Origin: Dryas octopetala
Lineage: Eukaryota > Streptophyta > Magnoliopsida > Rosales > Rosaceae
Length of the DNA stretch: 64,000 nucleotides
Assembly (NCBI GenBank): GCA_963921425.1
Contig: OY992840.1
Coordinates: forward strand, 14,138,501 to 14,202,500
Direction of reading: 5' to 3'
Shown here: positions 49,255 through 62,926 of the stretch, piece after piece
Position numbering within the stretch: position 1 is the stretch's first letter
Layout: each line of letters begins with the position of its first letter
Notes under the pieces: generated by a model
What the model was told of the DNA's origin: nothing
Seen by the model: only the letters and a program-made list of their open reading frames with translations
Database searches by the model: none
Translations under genes and position numbers: made by a program

Positions 49255-50950
49255 AATATTATTTTATTGATTTGGTAAAAACTACTTTATTAGAATTGAT
49301 GAAATAATAAAGATGTTGTGTTTTTTTTTTTATTGAATGAATAGTTATTGGGCCACAATTGCTCTAATTTGATACTGGGTCAAATATATCATGATTTTTC
49401 TTTAGATTAAATTTGACTATGAGTTTGCCTCATCTGTTGGAAACCTAAAATCTGACATGGCACTACAAATAAAGTTTGCCCCATCATCTGCCCCATCCAT
49501 TTGTGATGCTCTTATTGTGGGTGTAGGATTGATTTTTGCTCACCTTTACTTTTTGTGGTGAGCAAAAATGAACTCAAAGGAGTATACCCCTGTTATACAC
49601 ACAAGTTTTTCTCATTGCACAAATGTCTTGAAAAGAAGAAAATAAAAGGATTGTCTAGCCCAAAAGGCCCATATGGTTACTGGCAGTAACATTGACTTCA
49701 TTTATAGGATCTTATGGTCCATTCTAAGTAAACATCAATGTGGAAGCCCAAATGTGAGTTTTAATTTGCTCTAAGAATATATCTGATGTCAGTAAACCAT
49801 CATAAAATATAAAATAATTGATGATGAAACCCATTGATGTACCATTAGTTAATTTTGATAGAAAGAAAGTTGGATTAATAATTGATAGATGGGGAAAAGA
49901 ATAAGTAAAAACATGATTGGAAACAAAAAAAAAAAAAAAAGCCAAATTAAGTGGAGGAAATTAAAAATAGGCCAGGCATAAAAGTGGTGATGTTACAGAG
50001 ATTAAGGCAAGTGCCCCAAAATTAAAATTAATACAGTGATGTTACATGTTTCTTTGCCACTATACGGCTGCATGCATATATGCATTGCTTGCATTGGAAC
50101 TTAATGGTAATGGTGTCCAGTTCAGATATATCTTTGATTGAATTTTTTAGATCTTTTTGCTTTATTTGAGTTTGTCAAGAGGCCACAGTCCAATCCTTTT
50201 CACGCGTGGCCAACAGTACCTGCATATCGATCACTTCATGCAATTTGAGCTCACACCTGAAAGTGAAAGTGATTTCACCACCAAAGAAACCTCGTCCAAG
50301 TGACCATTTTTATCAATTTGTATGCATTTGCAGGCAATTTCGCCCAAGAAAACAAACCCCCCCTTCAACTTGCATATTGTTGAATGCAACAAAATTTTCA
50401 TTCTCGGTTGTCTAATTTCATACTTGATCGTTTATTTTAACCCAATACATATAAGAAAATGTTCTATTTCCAAACTTGACAATTTAATTTGGACCATTAA
50501 TCAATTAAGTGAAACAGTTCAAATATCATTGTGTGATGCATAATTATCAAGAGGTCTTTCAATAACTATCAAAACTGTCCAACTAATCCAATCAAATCAT
50601 GCTGCAGAACTTTATGAGAAATATCAAACCTGTCCAAGACTCCAAAAGGAAATTAATTAAGACTAGACTCGATGGATGCTTATATGATTAACTAGGATCC
50701 GTTTTGAGATACGGGATATGCACCAGAGATTGCTAAATCTGATATCGCGTATTTATTTTATATAAATATACAAATAAGTCTCACCTCTATAAAAGCGTAA
50801 CTGATTCAATCAATCAATCCATTTCGTTGTCATCCTTAAAAGTGAATTATTATATATGTTGGCAAATACCTACAAGGCAATATTGGGCCCGCTAGCTGCC
50901 TCCAATAGAAGTGCAAATGCTGCTTGCAACTAACAAAAATTTTCTTTTGC
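49255..50950. other. intergenic AT-rich DNA
   Basis: No gene, RNA or element with supported ends was recognised. Short frames here lack domains and splice context. Confidence 0.4.
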
Positions 50951-51157
50951 GTTTTGCATGTTGTAGTAAGCTGCCAATTAAGGTATAAGAAAGTCGTGAC
51001 TGTTTTTCACGAGGGTAAGAATTGCCCAATTTTTCATAGGATGACAAGAATTGAATTACATAATGCAGTACGTGAAAAACATGCAAATTAAGTAACTATA
51101 CATATGAGTCCTGGACAATTAAAATGTTGAAAGCAGATATATGGCTACAGCCTACAG

Positions 51158-51195
<38 letters not shown>

Positions 51196-52545
51196 CAACA
51201 AGCTAAGATGCATGAATATGTCAATGAATATATATGTACAATCTATGTGGTGCATGCATGTATATGGCCTTTTTAGTTTATGACAATTCTGAGATCTGCA
51301 GCCAGTTTTATCTTGGTATATATGTACATAAGGGTCGGCACCACCACGTACCTAAAATGTACATGAGTTGATCGAGTAGTACTCCTTGTCTAGTACACGT
51401 ACTGTAAATTAACCAAATTTCATGCCTTAATTATTATCTCCTGTCTTTCAATACTTGTACTCTTTCACGTTTTACATGCATGTTGCCGTAAGTTGTCAAT
51501 TAAGGTAATATAAGAAAGTCGTGACTGTTAGTCATAAGTGAAAGAATTTCCCATTTTATATAGGATGACAAGAAGCACATATTGAGATCATATCCGAAAA
51601 ATTAAGCCATGATGAGTGTGCATTTTGCATCAGTTTATGATACTAATTTCTTAATCCAAAGTGTTAGAACTCGATATTTTGTGTTTGTTGTCTTATTGTT
51701 GTGTTTTCAGGTCAACTGAAGCATAAATAGAAAAAATGAGCAAATGAAGCCGTTTTGAGACATTTTATTGTCAAATTAGGAAAATGGGTCAATTCCTGGT
51801 CAAATCAGGAAAATAGCTGAAATCCTAGTCAAATAAAGATTTCTAGTCACAAAATGAAACATCAAGCCTAGAACTATCATTGTCGAACTAGAAATGAGAA
51901 ATTCTAATTGGAGCAAGAATTCCTAGTTGAACTAAGAAACCTAATCCTACTAGGAAAATGAATTCTAATGAAACTAGGAGACTCAATGGGCAATATGGTT
52001 ATTACAATAAGTCATAATGGACAAAGAATAAAAGCTTAACATTGCAAGATATGATAATAGGTGTGGGTGTGGGTGTGGGTATGTGGTGTGCGTGAGTTTC
52101 ATCTTTCCTAAATCCCCTGTTTAGTTATTCTATTGATTAATTAAATTGATTTGTTGTGTATTAATCATTCCCTATAAAGATCGATTTCGTGTTTGTACGC
52201 TTTGCTACTGATGCGATTCGTGCACTTGCGAGTATATTTAGAATGAAATATATTTTTATTTTGTTCTAAGAAAACAATCAACAAGGAACATTAGCACATG
52301 CATAGTACGTAACTATACATATGATACAAAATTTCAAAACAGATGGCTACAGCTAGCAACGAGCTAGCTATGATTAGATGCATGAATATATACATTCTAT
52401 GTGATACATGCATGCATGGCCTTTTTTAGTTTATGGCAATTCCAAGATATGCCCACCAGTTTTATCTTGGTGTGTATATGAGGGTCGGAACCACCACATA
52501 CCTAAAATGTTCATAAGTTGATCGAGTAGTACTCCTTGTAATTAA
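50951..52545. repeat. diverged tandem duplication with a nested insertion
   Basis: Two blocks occur twice in the same order. Block A (50951-51053; 51469-51579) shares 'gtcaattaaggt..ataagaaagtcgtgactg'. Block B (51092-51398; 52311-52545) shares 'gatcgagtagtactccttgt' and 'agttttatcttgg'. The unit is about 518 bp. In the second unit A and B are separated by about 0.7 kb of unrelated DNA (51581-52292). Confidence 0.75.
51581..52292. mobile_element. 712-bp insertion in the duplicated unit
   Basis: Absent from the first unit of the tandem duplication. AGCACAT occurs at both edges (51574-51580 and 52293-52299), compatible with a short target duplication. The inside contains strings such as 'gcgattcgtgcacttgcgag' that recall LTR retrotransposon ends, but TG...CA termini are not clear, so a solo LTR or retroelement fragment is only a guess. 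Confidence 0.45.
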
Positions 52546-52556
52546 AGCAGATTGCA

Positions 52557-52593
<37 letters not shown>

Positions 52594-54513
52594 GCCTGAT
52601 TTATCTCCTGGCTTTAATTTGTACCATTTTTCAACCTTATATATATATATATACATACCATTTCTCACTAAAAACATAAGCACAAACACATTAAGGACAT
52701 ATATAAATAATATTCTAACTTTCATAATAGAGAATCATGAAGCTTAATTCCACATTCCCAATATTTCCCATTACGTAGCTAATTAATTCCATGCATATAT
52801 GTTTGTGTTTTAATTGAATTTCCAAGCCTAATAATCTTATAGTTAGCTGATCGAGTTGGGTCTCGATCTTAATTGCCAAAGACCAAAGTAGTGATCAATG
52901 ACAATGTGACATGCATGCAAATATGCAATGCACCGACTAGCTAGAGTACAAGAGGGTCAAGAGAGTATGAGAATGGTGACAATAAAAAGGACACCCCAGC
53001 CATTCACGCTTACAAGACTCGTCACTCTCAAAAGATCATGCCACCCATGTATCCATCATTATTCATTAATGTTGCATATTATATATGCAATGCACCCACC
53101 CACCACCATCCCATCCACAAAGGCATGCACCAACCACTTGCTAAATTGAACTCCTTCAACACAAATTAATTCAAAGAGTTCTAAGGGCAAATGCAAGTTA
53201 ATTTTCTTCTTCATGATCGAGGAGGAGAGATCGAAAATATTACAATCAAATTAAAACAATTAAAATGTGTTCGATCACAATATATTGCCAGTTGTCAAGC
53301 TTCGAGCTAGCTAGTCAACATGATGCAATTAATTCTCTCGACTATAGTCATATTTAGACGCAGCTATGTATATCTTGACTCTTGAGTAATCTGAACCGGC
53401 CAAGATCTATCTATTTAAAGAAGTACATTGAAGTCCATGATTCAGTTTAATGATTTCAGACGGACAAATTTTTAAATAAAATTAATATATATATATATAT
53501 ATATATTGACATATAATTGAACTCAATTATGCATACATGCAAAGAATGTTTCGCTTTGCAAGACGTGAGGTATATATTTTATGGTTCTTTTTTACCTTTT
53601 GATCTTATTCATGGTAGAATTTAATACTTTAGGATATAAATCATTCATTGAGACATATTACATATTTTTTGATTTTAACTATCATGATTTTAAGTTTCAA
53701 TTTCTCGATTAGATTTTAAATTTTAACTCTCCAATTTTAGGCAATTAAAAACCTATACGTTCGAATAATGATTCTATATCCTAAAATATAAAACCTCATA
53801 TATGAAATGGTGAATCTTATTTAAAATTTGAATAAAAACTGGTAAAAAATAAAAAAAGACCCACGTATATATATGTCGTTTTTATAAGCTCTGATCCCGC
53901 TCTTTGAATTCACGTAATGCCAAAGACCAAAGTAGTGATCAACACAATGCAGATAAGTGATCGACCAGTGAAAGCAATCACGTACTCCACTCACTATTTT
54001 CGATCTCCGCCCATTAAACTGGTCTAACAATCAAACATTATTTCTTGGGATTTTGTTTCCTGGCCTAACTATTTTCTTCCACTCACTATTTTCTTAATAT
54101 TATTGTAAGAGAAAAGAGAATAAAATGAAAATAGGGTATTTTAAAATTGTTATGTATATAGAATTAATCGATCTGTAGTACAATTATGAGGACTATTTTG
54201 ATATTACGAACATATAATAATCAGAAAACCACTTCCAACTTGACGACAACACCTGATGAATGATTTTCAACACAAGAAAGGGATTGATTCGTTGCAGTCT
54301 TGCAGATAGAGTTCCCGAGAAAATATATAAAAATTATTATCTACTGTTGTTGTTTTGTTTTATTATTATTTCTATACTGTTATATATAAAATGGTTAATT
54401 AATTAATTTGTTAATTGTGGATTTGATTTGTTGGTGAATTGGTGATGAGAAGGGACCACGTACCACCGTAAACCTCAAGAAAAGTACTCTGAATGATGCT
54501 TTTCATAGCAGTG

Positions 54514-54548
<35 letters not shown>

Positions 54549-55489
54549 CTGAGAGCTCCTGGGACTGAAAGATACCTTACGATTCGCGAATGCATGATGT
54601 TTTTTCATTTTTCATGCACATGCAGAGAAGTGAAAACACAGCTGATCGCCTCAGTTTTCTGAAATCATACTTTCAAGTTAATTCAAAGCGATGTATGCAA
54701 GAGCAAGCACAACATGCATGCTCCAACACTTTTACAAATTACAGCACGTGTGCAGTATTGTCACGATAAAAATAATCTCTCTCTCTCTCTCTCTCTCTTT
54801 TTCTTTATAGATCAAAATTATAAAATTTATCACAAAAGAATAAAATTAAATAAGAGAGTGAAAAGCGGAAAATTTACACACTGTACTATCCTTCTTTTTT
54901 ATTTTTTTTATATTTAAAAGGTTTATTAGGAATCATTGAAGTTTATTAATTAGGATTTAACATAGTTTATGAGGTGTAAGTGTTTAGAAGTTTGGGTTAA
55001 TAACTTTGGGATGTAGAAGTCGTTTTAGAGTTATGGTTTAGGGCTTAGAGCTCTAAAGTATTGGGTTTTGCTCAAAAATTGATACATAAAGCCTAAACCA
55101 TAAACAATGAATAAAATTCTCCAAAAACAATAATGCAAATCTATAGGGTGTAAAATGTAATTATATATGTCATAATTTGCGTAACAATTACAGGTAATTG
55201 TAACGGTTTAATCCACGTCAGAACCAAAGAAAAAAAGGACAACGGCAGAAAAATGAAAAATAAAAAGGCTAATGACAGGCAAAAAGGTTGAGAACGATTA
55301 GACACAATATTTTTGTATAGAACTATTTTATCACATTGATACCAATACTAGGAAGTAGTATTAGTGTGGTACCGTATATATAAGAAATCACTGTGGAAAA
55401 AAAAAATCTATATAAGAATCATTGTCTTGTATTTTTGTTTTCTCACACATATATGCTATATATATATATGTATAGACTTTTCTACATTT
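52546..55489. other. intergenic DNA with microsatellites
   Basis: AT runs lie at about 52559-52590 and 53488-53505, a GA run at 54519-54547 and a CT run at 54778-54798. On the minus strand, 54514-54467 reads ATGAAAAGCATC... into a good donor (ggtggtacgtgg) right after the pyrimidine-rich tract, which resembles a first exon, but no following exon could be found. No gene is called. Confidence 0.4.
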
Positions 55490-55853
55490 TACTCACTTGA
55501 ATTTGGGCTTTTATCTCACTTCATTACCTAAAAAATAATTGTGTTAATTTACCACTTGAATTAAAAATGTGTTGCAATGTACTACTTCTAACTTATTTTG
55601 TCTAAACTTCTGTGAAAAATAAGAGCATTTTGGTCTTTTCAAGTTTCTATTATTAGAAAAAAGGTTTTTTTACACTTTATTCGCTTGTTAACAATTAAAA
55701 ACTGACTTGAAAAGACCAAAATACCCTTAATTTTAAGATAAGTTTAAAAGGAATGAGCACATGGTGGTACTTGCAACAAATTTTTAATTCAAATAGAATT
55801 GTCACAATTTTTTTTTAAAATAGTGAAGTGTGATCGAATTCAAAGTTCAACTG
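55490..55853. mobile_element. foldback MITE-like element
   Basis: The left arm (cacttgaatttggg..., then acttgaattaaaaatgtgttgcaa) pairs with the complement of the right arm (ttgcaacaaatttttaattcaa ... caaagttcaactgg). The inner part repeats the pattern (tgaaaagaccaaaataccc against ttttggtcttttcaagt). About 360 bp, non-coding, no target duplication resolved. Confidence 0.55.
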
Positions 55854-56460
55854 GATATATAAAATATAATAAAGGAATATACTTTGGTACTCATAAATGA
55901 GTACCAAATTTGTCCTTATAATTAATCACATTAGTTCATGATGAGGCCCATCACCTTTTCACTTATAGTAGATCTCATTATAAACTCATATGATTAGTTG
56001 TAAGAACAAATTTGTACTCATTTCAAATTTTCAATAATAAAAACCATGTTATATATGGCCCAACAATGAGGAGCCTATATTATAACCTAGACAGTATACG
56101 TATGTGGCCTAACAATATAGCCTAGGCGGTGGCCCAAACTTTTTTCAATTAATCTAAGTGGACTACCATTGATTTGGGTTTTTTTTTTAACCAGGGCGTT
56201 GATTAAGGTTAATTATTGTCATTGTCTACAATTATGAGTGGACCCTCTTTACCAAAAATAAATAAATAATAATTCGGACACCATCCATAGTATATCTGTA
56301 TATGTTGTTCGATCCAACAATACAACTGTCAAATAATTAAAAAAAAAAAAAAGTTTACGCATATAAGACCTTGATTTGACTTAATTAAGCCTGCTACGAA
56401 TGTCAGATGTGTTTTCTGCTTGACTGAACATATATAGGAGGTGAATATATATAATAATTT
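55854..56460. other. intergenic AT-rich DNA
   Basis: No gene or element with supported ends is seen. Confidence 0.4.
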
Positions 56461-56822
56461 GAGTTAATTATACTTATAACTTCTTAAGTTTATCGTCTTT
56501 TTATATACACCCTTTAGGGTTTCAATAATTACACATATATTCCCTGGAGTTTTAAAACTATTACATATAACCCCCTACAAGAGAAAAAAAATTAAAAAAA
56601 AATATTTGTATTGAGGCTGGACCTTACACTTTGAGTAATCTTATCAGGTTATTTAATCCTTTAGTATATTTTTTTGCATAATTTTTCATCATTTTTCATC
56701 TTACTATAGGGGTTATATGTAACAGTTTTGAAACCTCAGGAGGTGTATGTATAATTATTAAAATCCTAAGAAGTATATGTGAAAAGACGATAAACTTCAT
56801 GAGGCGTAAGTCTAATTAACTC
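56461..56822. mobile_element. Mutator-like MITE, copy 2
   Basis: A 362-bp relative of the element at 23444-23809: the same gagttaatta...acttat ends and the same inner 'tttatcgtctttt(t/c)atataca' and 'gttatatg(t/c)aac(a/c)gttttgaaa' blocks. The flanks are ataataattt and ataataactc, a 10-bp duplication with two changes. More diverged than copy 1. Confidence 0.82.
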
Positions 56823-58368
56823 ATAATAACTCACTATGCTTGGCTTGCCAAATAGATTGTAGATACATGTAATTAATGTTATTAATGGACTTCATCAACA
56901 GAACCAATGAACAATCCTAGCTAGTTGGTAAAGATTCAAGCTAGCTAGCTAGTATTATTTCTGCCAGTATAATCAAATTTGGTTTCACTCAATGACTCAC
57001 CCATGTGTTTGCATGATAAAAAAATTTTGTAACGAGGATGTGACTATGTGAGCCAATACTCAAATGCTTAGTTGTTGAATAACGTTGAGCATTAATTAAG
57101 CATTTACTTACATTTTTCAATGTTCTTACATTTATCGTCCTACATTAAAGAATCTCTCATAATTTTAACCTAAATAAAATTCAATTCATCCTAACTGTCT
57201 TTAATTATGGGTAAAGTGGCTTGAGCTTAGTAGGATATGAGCTTCAAAGACCTAAGGCCAGGTCGTTCTTGCCGACCCATTTTACATGCCAATTCAAGTG
57301 GGTTTATCTTCTCATATACTCTATTTAATTTGTATGGTAATACCAAAATAACATTTTCTCAGTTTTGAAAATTCGAAAATAGATTCCAAAATTGTTCTAA
57401 AAATAGAGGGAGGAAAGTAGTTCTCAAAATTATAATTACGAATATTAAGAAATGTGTGCTTTTCATATATTACAACTCGATTTTGGATCACAAATGAAAT
57501 AGACCCTTATGTGAGATTACATATAAAATAATTGTCCGGCATAATATACAGAAATCCATATATATAACTTTCTAACCAATACTTAATTCTATAACATATT
57601 AGGAATCATGTTAATGACAGACTGGAGACTTGACCATGCTTTCTGAATCAGTGATTGATTGATTATGGAAACCTAAACAACTTTCTTTTCTCTATCTTTT
57701 TATTTTTTTTGACAAATGAATCCCATAAAACTTCAAAAGATTGAGTTTCAAACTCTTAAAAAAGAAATGACATAAGTGATATATTTTTGGTGCAGCAAGG
57801 AAAACGTTGGACCATAATAAATATTCAAGGAGGTACACCTTCACCAAACTGAAAAAAACAATCAAAGCTTCTTTACTTTTTAGCCTCAAAATGAATGAGA
57901 AGAAAGAGTAGATGGGGAATGCTCTCTCTCTCTCTCTCTCTATTAATTTCTGTTATTTTCTACTGTGACTGTGACATTTTCGCGTTGATGGTACCCATCA
58001 GTGTTTCAGCTGTTCATTTATACTTTACATGGCCATTCTCATTTTAACCAGTACAAGAACTACAATATGCTCAGATGCCTAATTAACCAGTACACTTAAT
58101 TACTACGTACACACTCAAAAACTAGCTTAATTAACCATGTTTATACCTTCATTTGCTAATCAAAAACCTGCATTCTGCACACATATATCATTAAATTTTG
58201 CAGGAAGCTGGCTAAGCTAGCTTAATTTGTCACTTGGTCTGTGACTTTCAACCCTTGCACTATGCTCTTGACCAATTTTTATTACTATAAATAACTTTAT
58301 TAAGAACCAAACTTAGTTATAATATAAGCTTTTTATGTCCCTCTTTTCTTACACAACTATATATTCAT

Positions 58369-58407
<39 letters not shown>

Positions 58408-58520
58408 ATTGATGAGATAAGACCGGTCAAATGTACAGAAACTTTGCATGGGAATGAGTTACCAAAGATTTTATACATTTTGGCTGTGTCTCTCTCTCCT
58501 CTCTACCCTTCCTCCTCATC
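56823..58520. other. upstream region of the bHLH gene
   Basis: Gene-free DNA. A CT run lies near 57920-57940 and a GA run at 58372-58405 close to the promoter. Nothing else is supported. Confidence 0.4.
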
Positions 58521-58529
58521 TTTATAAAA
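58521..58529 (+). promoter_or_regulatory. bHLH137: TATA box of the bHLH gene
   Basis: tttataaaa, a strong TATA consensus. Transcription would begin near 58550, leaving a leader of about 155 bases with a CT microsatellite (58669-58695) and no ATG before 58706. Confidence 0.6.
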
Positions 58530-58664
58530 GCCTCTGGCCTCTTAGTTTCTCAGAGACACTTTTCTTGTCTGCTGCTTCTGCCTGCCTTCAGGCTTCAACT
58601 ATCAAATCATCCGAGCCCTCCTCTCTTCAATCACTTTCTTTGATAACTTCCAATTCCATTTCCA

Positions 58665-58699
<35 letters not shown>

Positions 58700-58705
58700 A
58701 GATAC

Positions 58706-60624
58706 ATGGCAGCCTTTTCATACCAAAACTACCACCCTCTTCTCCACCTTGACTCAATTGTCTTGCCAAATACTCCTCCATCTGAATCTTTCACTCAGGA
58801 AATGCTTGCTAATATTGATGCAGGAGTTCTTGAAAGTAGCTGTATTGATCACTCTAGCTCAACAAAGGTTGCAACTTTCAGTGACAATGAACCTTCTGTG
58901 ACCAAAAAACGGAGTACAGAGTCTTCAACTGTGGTGGATAGGCTTGAAACTGGTGAGCGGGTTACTCAGGAGGTGACTCCAATGGACAAGAAGAGAAAGA
59001 ACAGAAATGGGTCATCTTTGAGTTCTGCTCAATCCAAGGTATACGATTCTAAACTTGACCCCAAGTTTGAAAAAATGCACGTACAATTTAAACCCCCTTT
59101 GATGCTACACAAATTTAGGTGGTCTAATTGTGATTTTTTTTAATCTATTAGGACCCAAGAGAGTACAAAGAAAAGAAGCAAAAGAAATTGGATGGTGCCA
59201 AGAAAGCAGAGGAAAAGAAGTTCAAATCCAATAAAAAAGACCAGGTGAAAGTTGAAGAACCTCCAACAGGTTACATTCATGTTAGAGCAAGGAGGGGTCA
59301 GGCTACAGATAGCCACAGCCTTGCAGAGAGGGTACTGCTCTCTGACCAATAAACAAACACTTGGAACTCATGGTCACCTATCATTTTGGATTGCCCTTTT
59401 TATCCACACAAAACATGAATTTCATCAACATACTACTACATTACTACCAACCATACCCGAAAATGATTGCCATATTTGTCCAAAATTCCAATTGTGCCCA
59501 CCCCTTTATGTCTCATAATTCTGACTTTTCCCTTTTCTTTTTTCTGCAAATGCTTTTCAGGTAAGAAGAGAGAAAATCAGTGAGAGGATGAAGATGTTGC
59601 AAAGACTTGTTCCTGGCTGTGACAAGGTGGAATTAATGGAACAGCTCTCTAGCTTTCTTCCTTTGTCTTTACCTTGTCTTTCTTAAAAGATCATAATTGA
59701 AAACTTGTATTGTATATGTTTTAGGAGTAGTGTAATTTTCTGACAGATTCATGTGCTTGTTTTGAAAGCAGGTAACTGGAAGGGCTGTCATGTTGGATGA
59801 AATTATCAATTATGTACAGTCCCTACAAAATCAAGTAGAGGTACCACTACAATTAAAACTGCATGTTTTTATTATCAGACCACTAGTTAGTTTAATAGTA
59901 TAATGTGTGCATGGTTTAACCAATGTGGTTTTATCACTTTTCAGTTCCTCTCATTGAAGCTTGCTTCTGTGAATCCCCTGTTCTATGACTTTGGAATGGA
60001 CCTAGATGCTGCTCTAATGGTCAAACAAGAGGTACACTTAACAAGAATAATAACTATTCTAATCAATAGTTCAGATTCACACTCTAACAATACAACATTG
60101 GGCCGTAGTAAAAAATTTACTTTTTTATAGTGATCCAGTTATATATAACCAAATTTTTTTTCTCATTAAAGCTGATGATGCGTATTTTGGTCTTTGACAT
60201 TTATTTACAGAGATTGAGTAGCATGGAATCACCATTTCCATCCATGCCACAATGCAGCCCCACACTGCCCACAGATTTTGCTGATACATCCACCAACAAT
60301 ATCACCACCTTCCCCACATCTAATAACAACTATCCTTTTCTGGACAGTTCAGCTTCACTAATACTTCAACAAGGGCAGAGGCCAAGTGCCTTCTCTCAGG
60401 TGTATATTTTTGACTTTTATTGCTAACCCATCTCCATTTTTTCATTAAAATAGTAGGAGGAATTAAGTACCATCTTTTGGATGAATAATTAAATACCATT
60501 TGTCAAACCATGACAAACACATCATTTTCAGAACAGTGAGAGCTTGTTGTGGGATGTGGGAGATCAAAGACAAAACTTTCTCAGTCCATCTGGGTTCAGC
60601 AACAACTTGTGTTCTTTCAATTAA
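58706..60624 (+). CDS. bHLH137: bHLH transcription factor (bHLH137-like)
   Basis: Nuclear bHLH regulator of the group with BEE and CIB factors, expected to bind E/G-boxes. Exons: 58706-59038, 59152-59331, 59561-59626, 59772-59840, 59945-60031, 60211-60399, 60532-60624; 338 aa. The N-terminal half is Ser-rich, then a basic stretch ([18 protein letters not shown]), the family linker [25 protein letters not shown], and the bHLH (about 160-222). His166, Glu170 and Arg174 give the G-box-binding pattern. The second helix reads [24 protein letters not shown], and [13 protein letters not shown] follows. The frame is open upstream for 86 more codons, but that ATG (58448) precedes the TATA box, so 58706 is chosen. 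The exact family member is inferred. Confidence 0.92.
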
Positions 60625-62534
60625 TATAACACAAAAAGCTGCCTACAACTATACAGGCATATGGTTGGCCCTCAATTCTTGTCTCATATATACTTTCATA
60701 TACATACAAGTGTTTATATATATGTATATGAATAAATTAAGAAATAAATCGAATTTTTTTTTAATGAAACAAATGTCAATATATCATTAGATGTTGCGCA
60801 ATACAATAGACACCATTGCATTGAAAAATCTCTCAATCACTTTTTTGACTTATAAATGCTTATCTTATTGAACCTTTTTCCAGTTTGTGAGGAATTAAAC
60901 AACAAGGCAGCCAAAATCAGAGAGAAAAGAAACTCTTCATCACCAGACATGAAAAATCAAAGCTAAAGGTTCTTTTTTTTTCAGTATCAATCAGGTCCAT
61001 TGGAGAGGCACTTGTTCCAAGTACAACACCATATATTGTAGCTAGTGGGCTCTGAACATGAATAAAGGGTATGCAGCAATATCAATGGATATGAAGAACA
61101 CACAAAGGACAGATACAACCGACCAAAAATAACCAGATCTTTTTCTAGATCCCTTGTTCCTGCCCATTCTGGACTCGCCCTAGTCTTATTATGCATGCAC
61201 AAATTCCAAGACCATGTATGGTGGTGGTGGTGGTGGTAGTTAAGAAATATTGGGATTCAACTTTTTAATTTATGTGGAAGTAAAATAATGTATAAAGTAA
61301 CCATTTAATATATTTGACTGGTTCTTGTGGTTACAGTTATTCCTGTTATTTCAGTTAATTTTTTTTAAACCGTTATTGCCCATTTCTTCTTGTGGTACGT
61401 GAATTGATGAGAAAGAAGTAAAAAAGGAGGGTGGGATTCTGTCCCTCTAACTCTGTAGTTGAGATGACTGGTTATGCAGTTGTTGGTTTATTGTGGAATC
61501 TTTTACTTTTTGGCTTTATTGTGAGCTGAGGTTTCTGAGGTTAAGTCCCCCTATCCCTCTTTATAATGGTTCTGTGCGCACTGAAATTTTTTGAACATGA
61601 ACCCAATTGTAAACTCAGAGTCTCAGACATCTTTAGTTCGAAAGACACAATTGAATTAGTTTATCTTCAGGTTTTGTACATAATGAGAAAGGTAGTTGTG
61701 TGAGTTTTCCTTTGTCACAAAAATTAATTATTGCAAATAATGTGGATAGATAATTGTCTTTCGTCCAAGAATGATTGTTCACAGCCATTAATTTCTTTGT
61801 CATCCAAGAGGACCACAGTCATTAATTTCTTTGTTTGAGGTCACATGACAGTCATATGCAAGGGGTGTCATTAATTGCTTTTACTAGAAGGAACAAGTTA
61901 GAAATAATTAAAGTTCTGATACCAACATTTGAATCTCACAAAATGAATGGCAATCATGCATTTGGACAAAAAATATAAGAGTTCAGGGCAGGGTCTCAAG
62001 CACATGCAAAAAGGAATTGTAGTACTTAAATTCACACAAAAAAAGGGGAAGTATTAGTGATTAGAATTACACAAACACAATGATATTAAAATTACACATA
62101 TACATATATATATATACTGGCTCATTAAAGTGCGAACATATAAACGTTAGCACTTGACGCTAAGCGCTCGGTACGTAGTGCAAAATTTTGCAGCACCAAA
62201 TGCCTGGCACTGGTTTGTTGGCGCCCAAAATTCTAGAGCTAAACCCTAACATAATACTTCAACCAAACTCATTATATATCCTAGAAGGAGATGAGGTGAA
62301 CCTATTAGGAAATATCTTCAAAACTAGGCAGAGAAAGCAACACTGAGAGTTGCAAACAACACTCGCTTGTTATAAAAAAACTTCACCGAGTTCTCAGTAG
62401 CACGTTCGCATGTTCATTGGTGCACATCTGATCGAATATATATATATATATATATATACAAAAATGCTCTAAAGCTAACTGGTTAGTAAAAAATACTACG
62501 TTAATCACCCTGTTGGGTTCATCACACAATGTAA
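60625..62534. other. 3' flank of the bHLH gene and intergenic DNA
   Basis: 3'UTR followed by AT-rich DNA. AT runs lie near 62102-62115 and 62437-62457. No further gene, RNA or element with clear ends was recognised. Confidence 0.4.
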
Positions 62535-62660
62535 TCTCAAAATCCGAACTGTCCATTTTTTAGACCGTACTTCAAAGATCATCTCTGTAAAAAATCTCCA
62601 AAATCGAAAGTCATTTAACTATTTAATTATAATAACAATTATTTATATCCTTTTATCGAA
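62535..62660. repeat. half-copy related to the ClpC-promoter foldback element
   Basis: The string cattttttaga..., then caaagatcat(c/t)t(c/t)tgtaaaaaat and aactatttaattataataacaatta, follows the same order as one arm of the element at 9982-10380. Only one arm is evident here. Confidence 0.45.
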
Positions 62661-62926
62661 AACAATGAGCACTCCTCGTATATACACTTAATTTCCTTCT
62701 AATTTGTGGAATTTGAAGTAATATAGTATCCTTGCTATGCTAGAACATGTGACATTGATGCAGTTATGACAAGCAAACTTAACGATTAAACCATATAACT
62801 AAATTAACCCATTTCAAACTTGACATCAAGAACAATTAATTAATTAAGCATAAATCAAGAATCCTATATAGATTCACGTATAGTACTTTCCAGAGAATAT
62901 CATAATAGGGAAATTAAGTAATAGGT

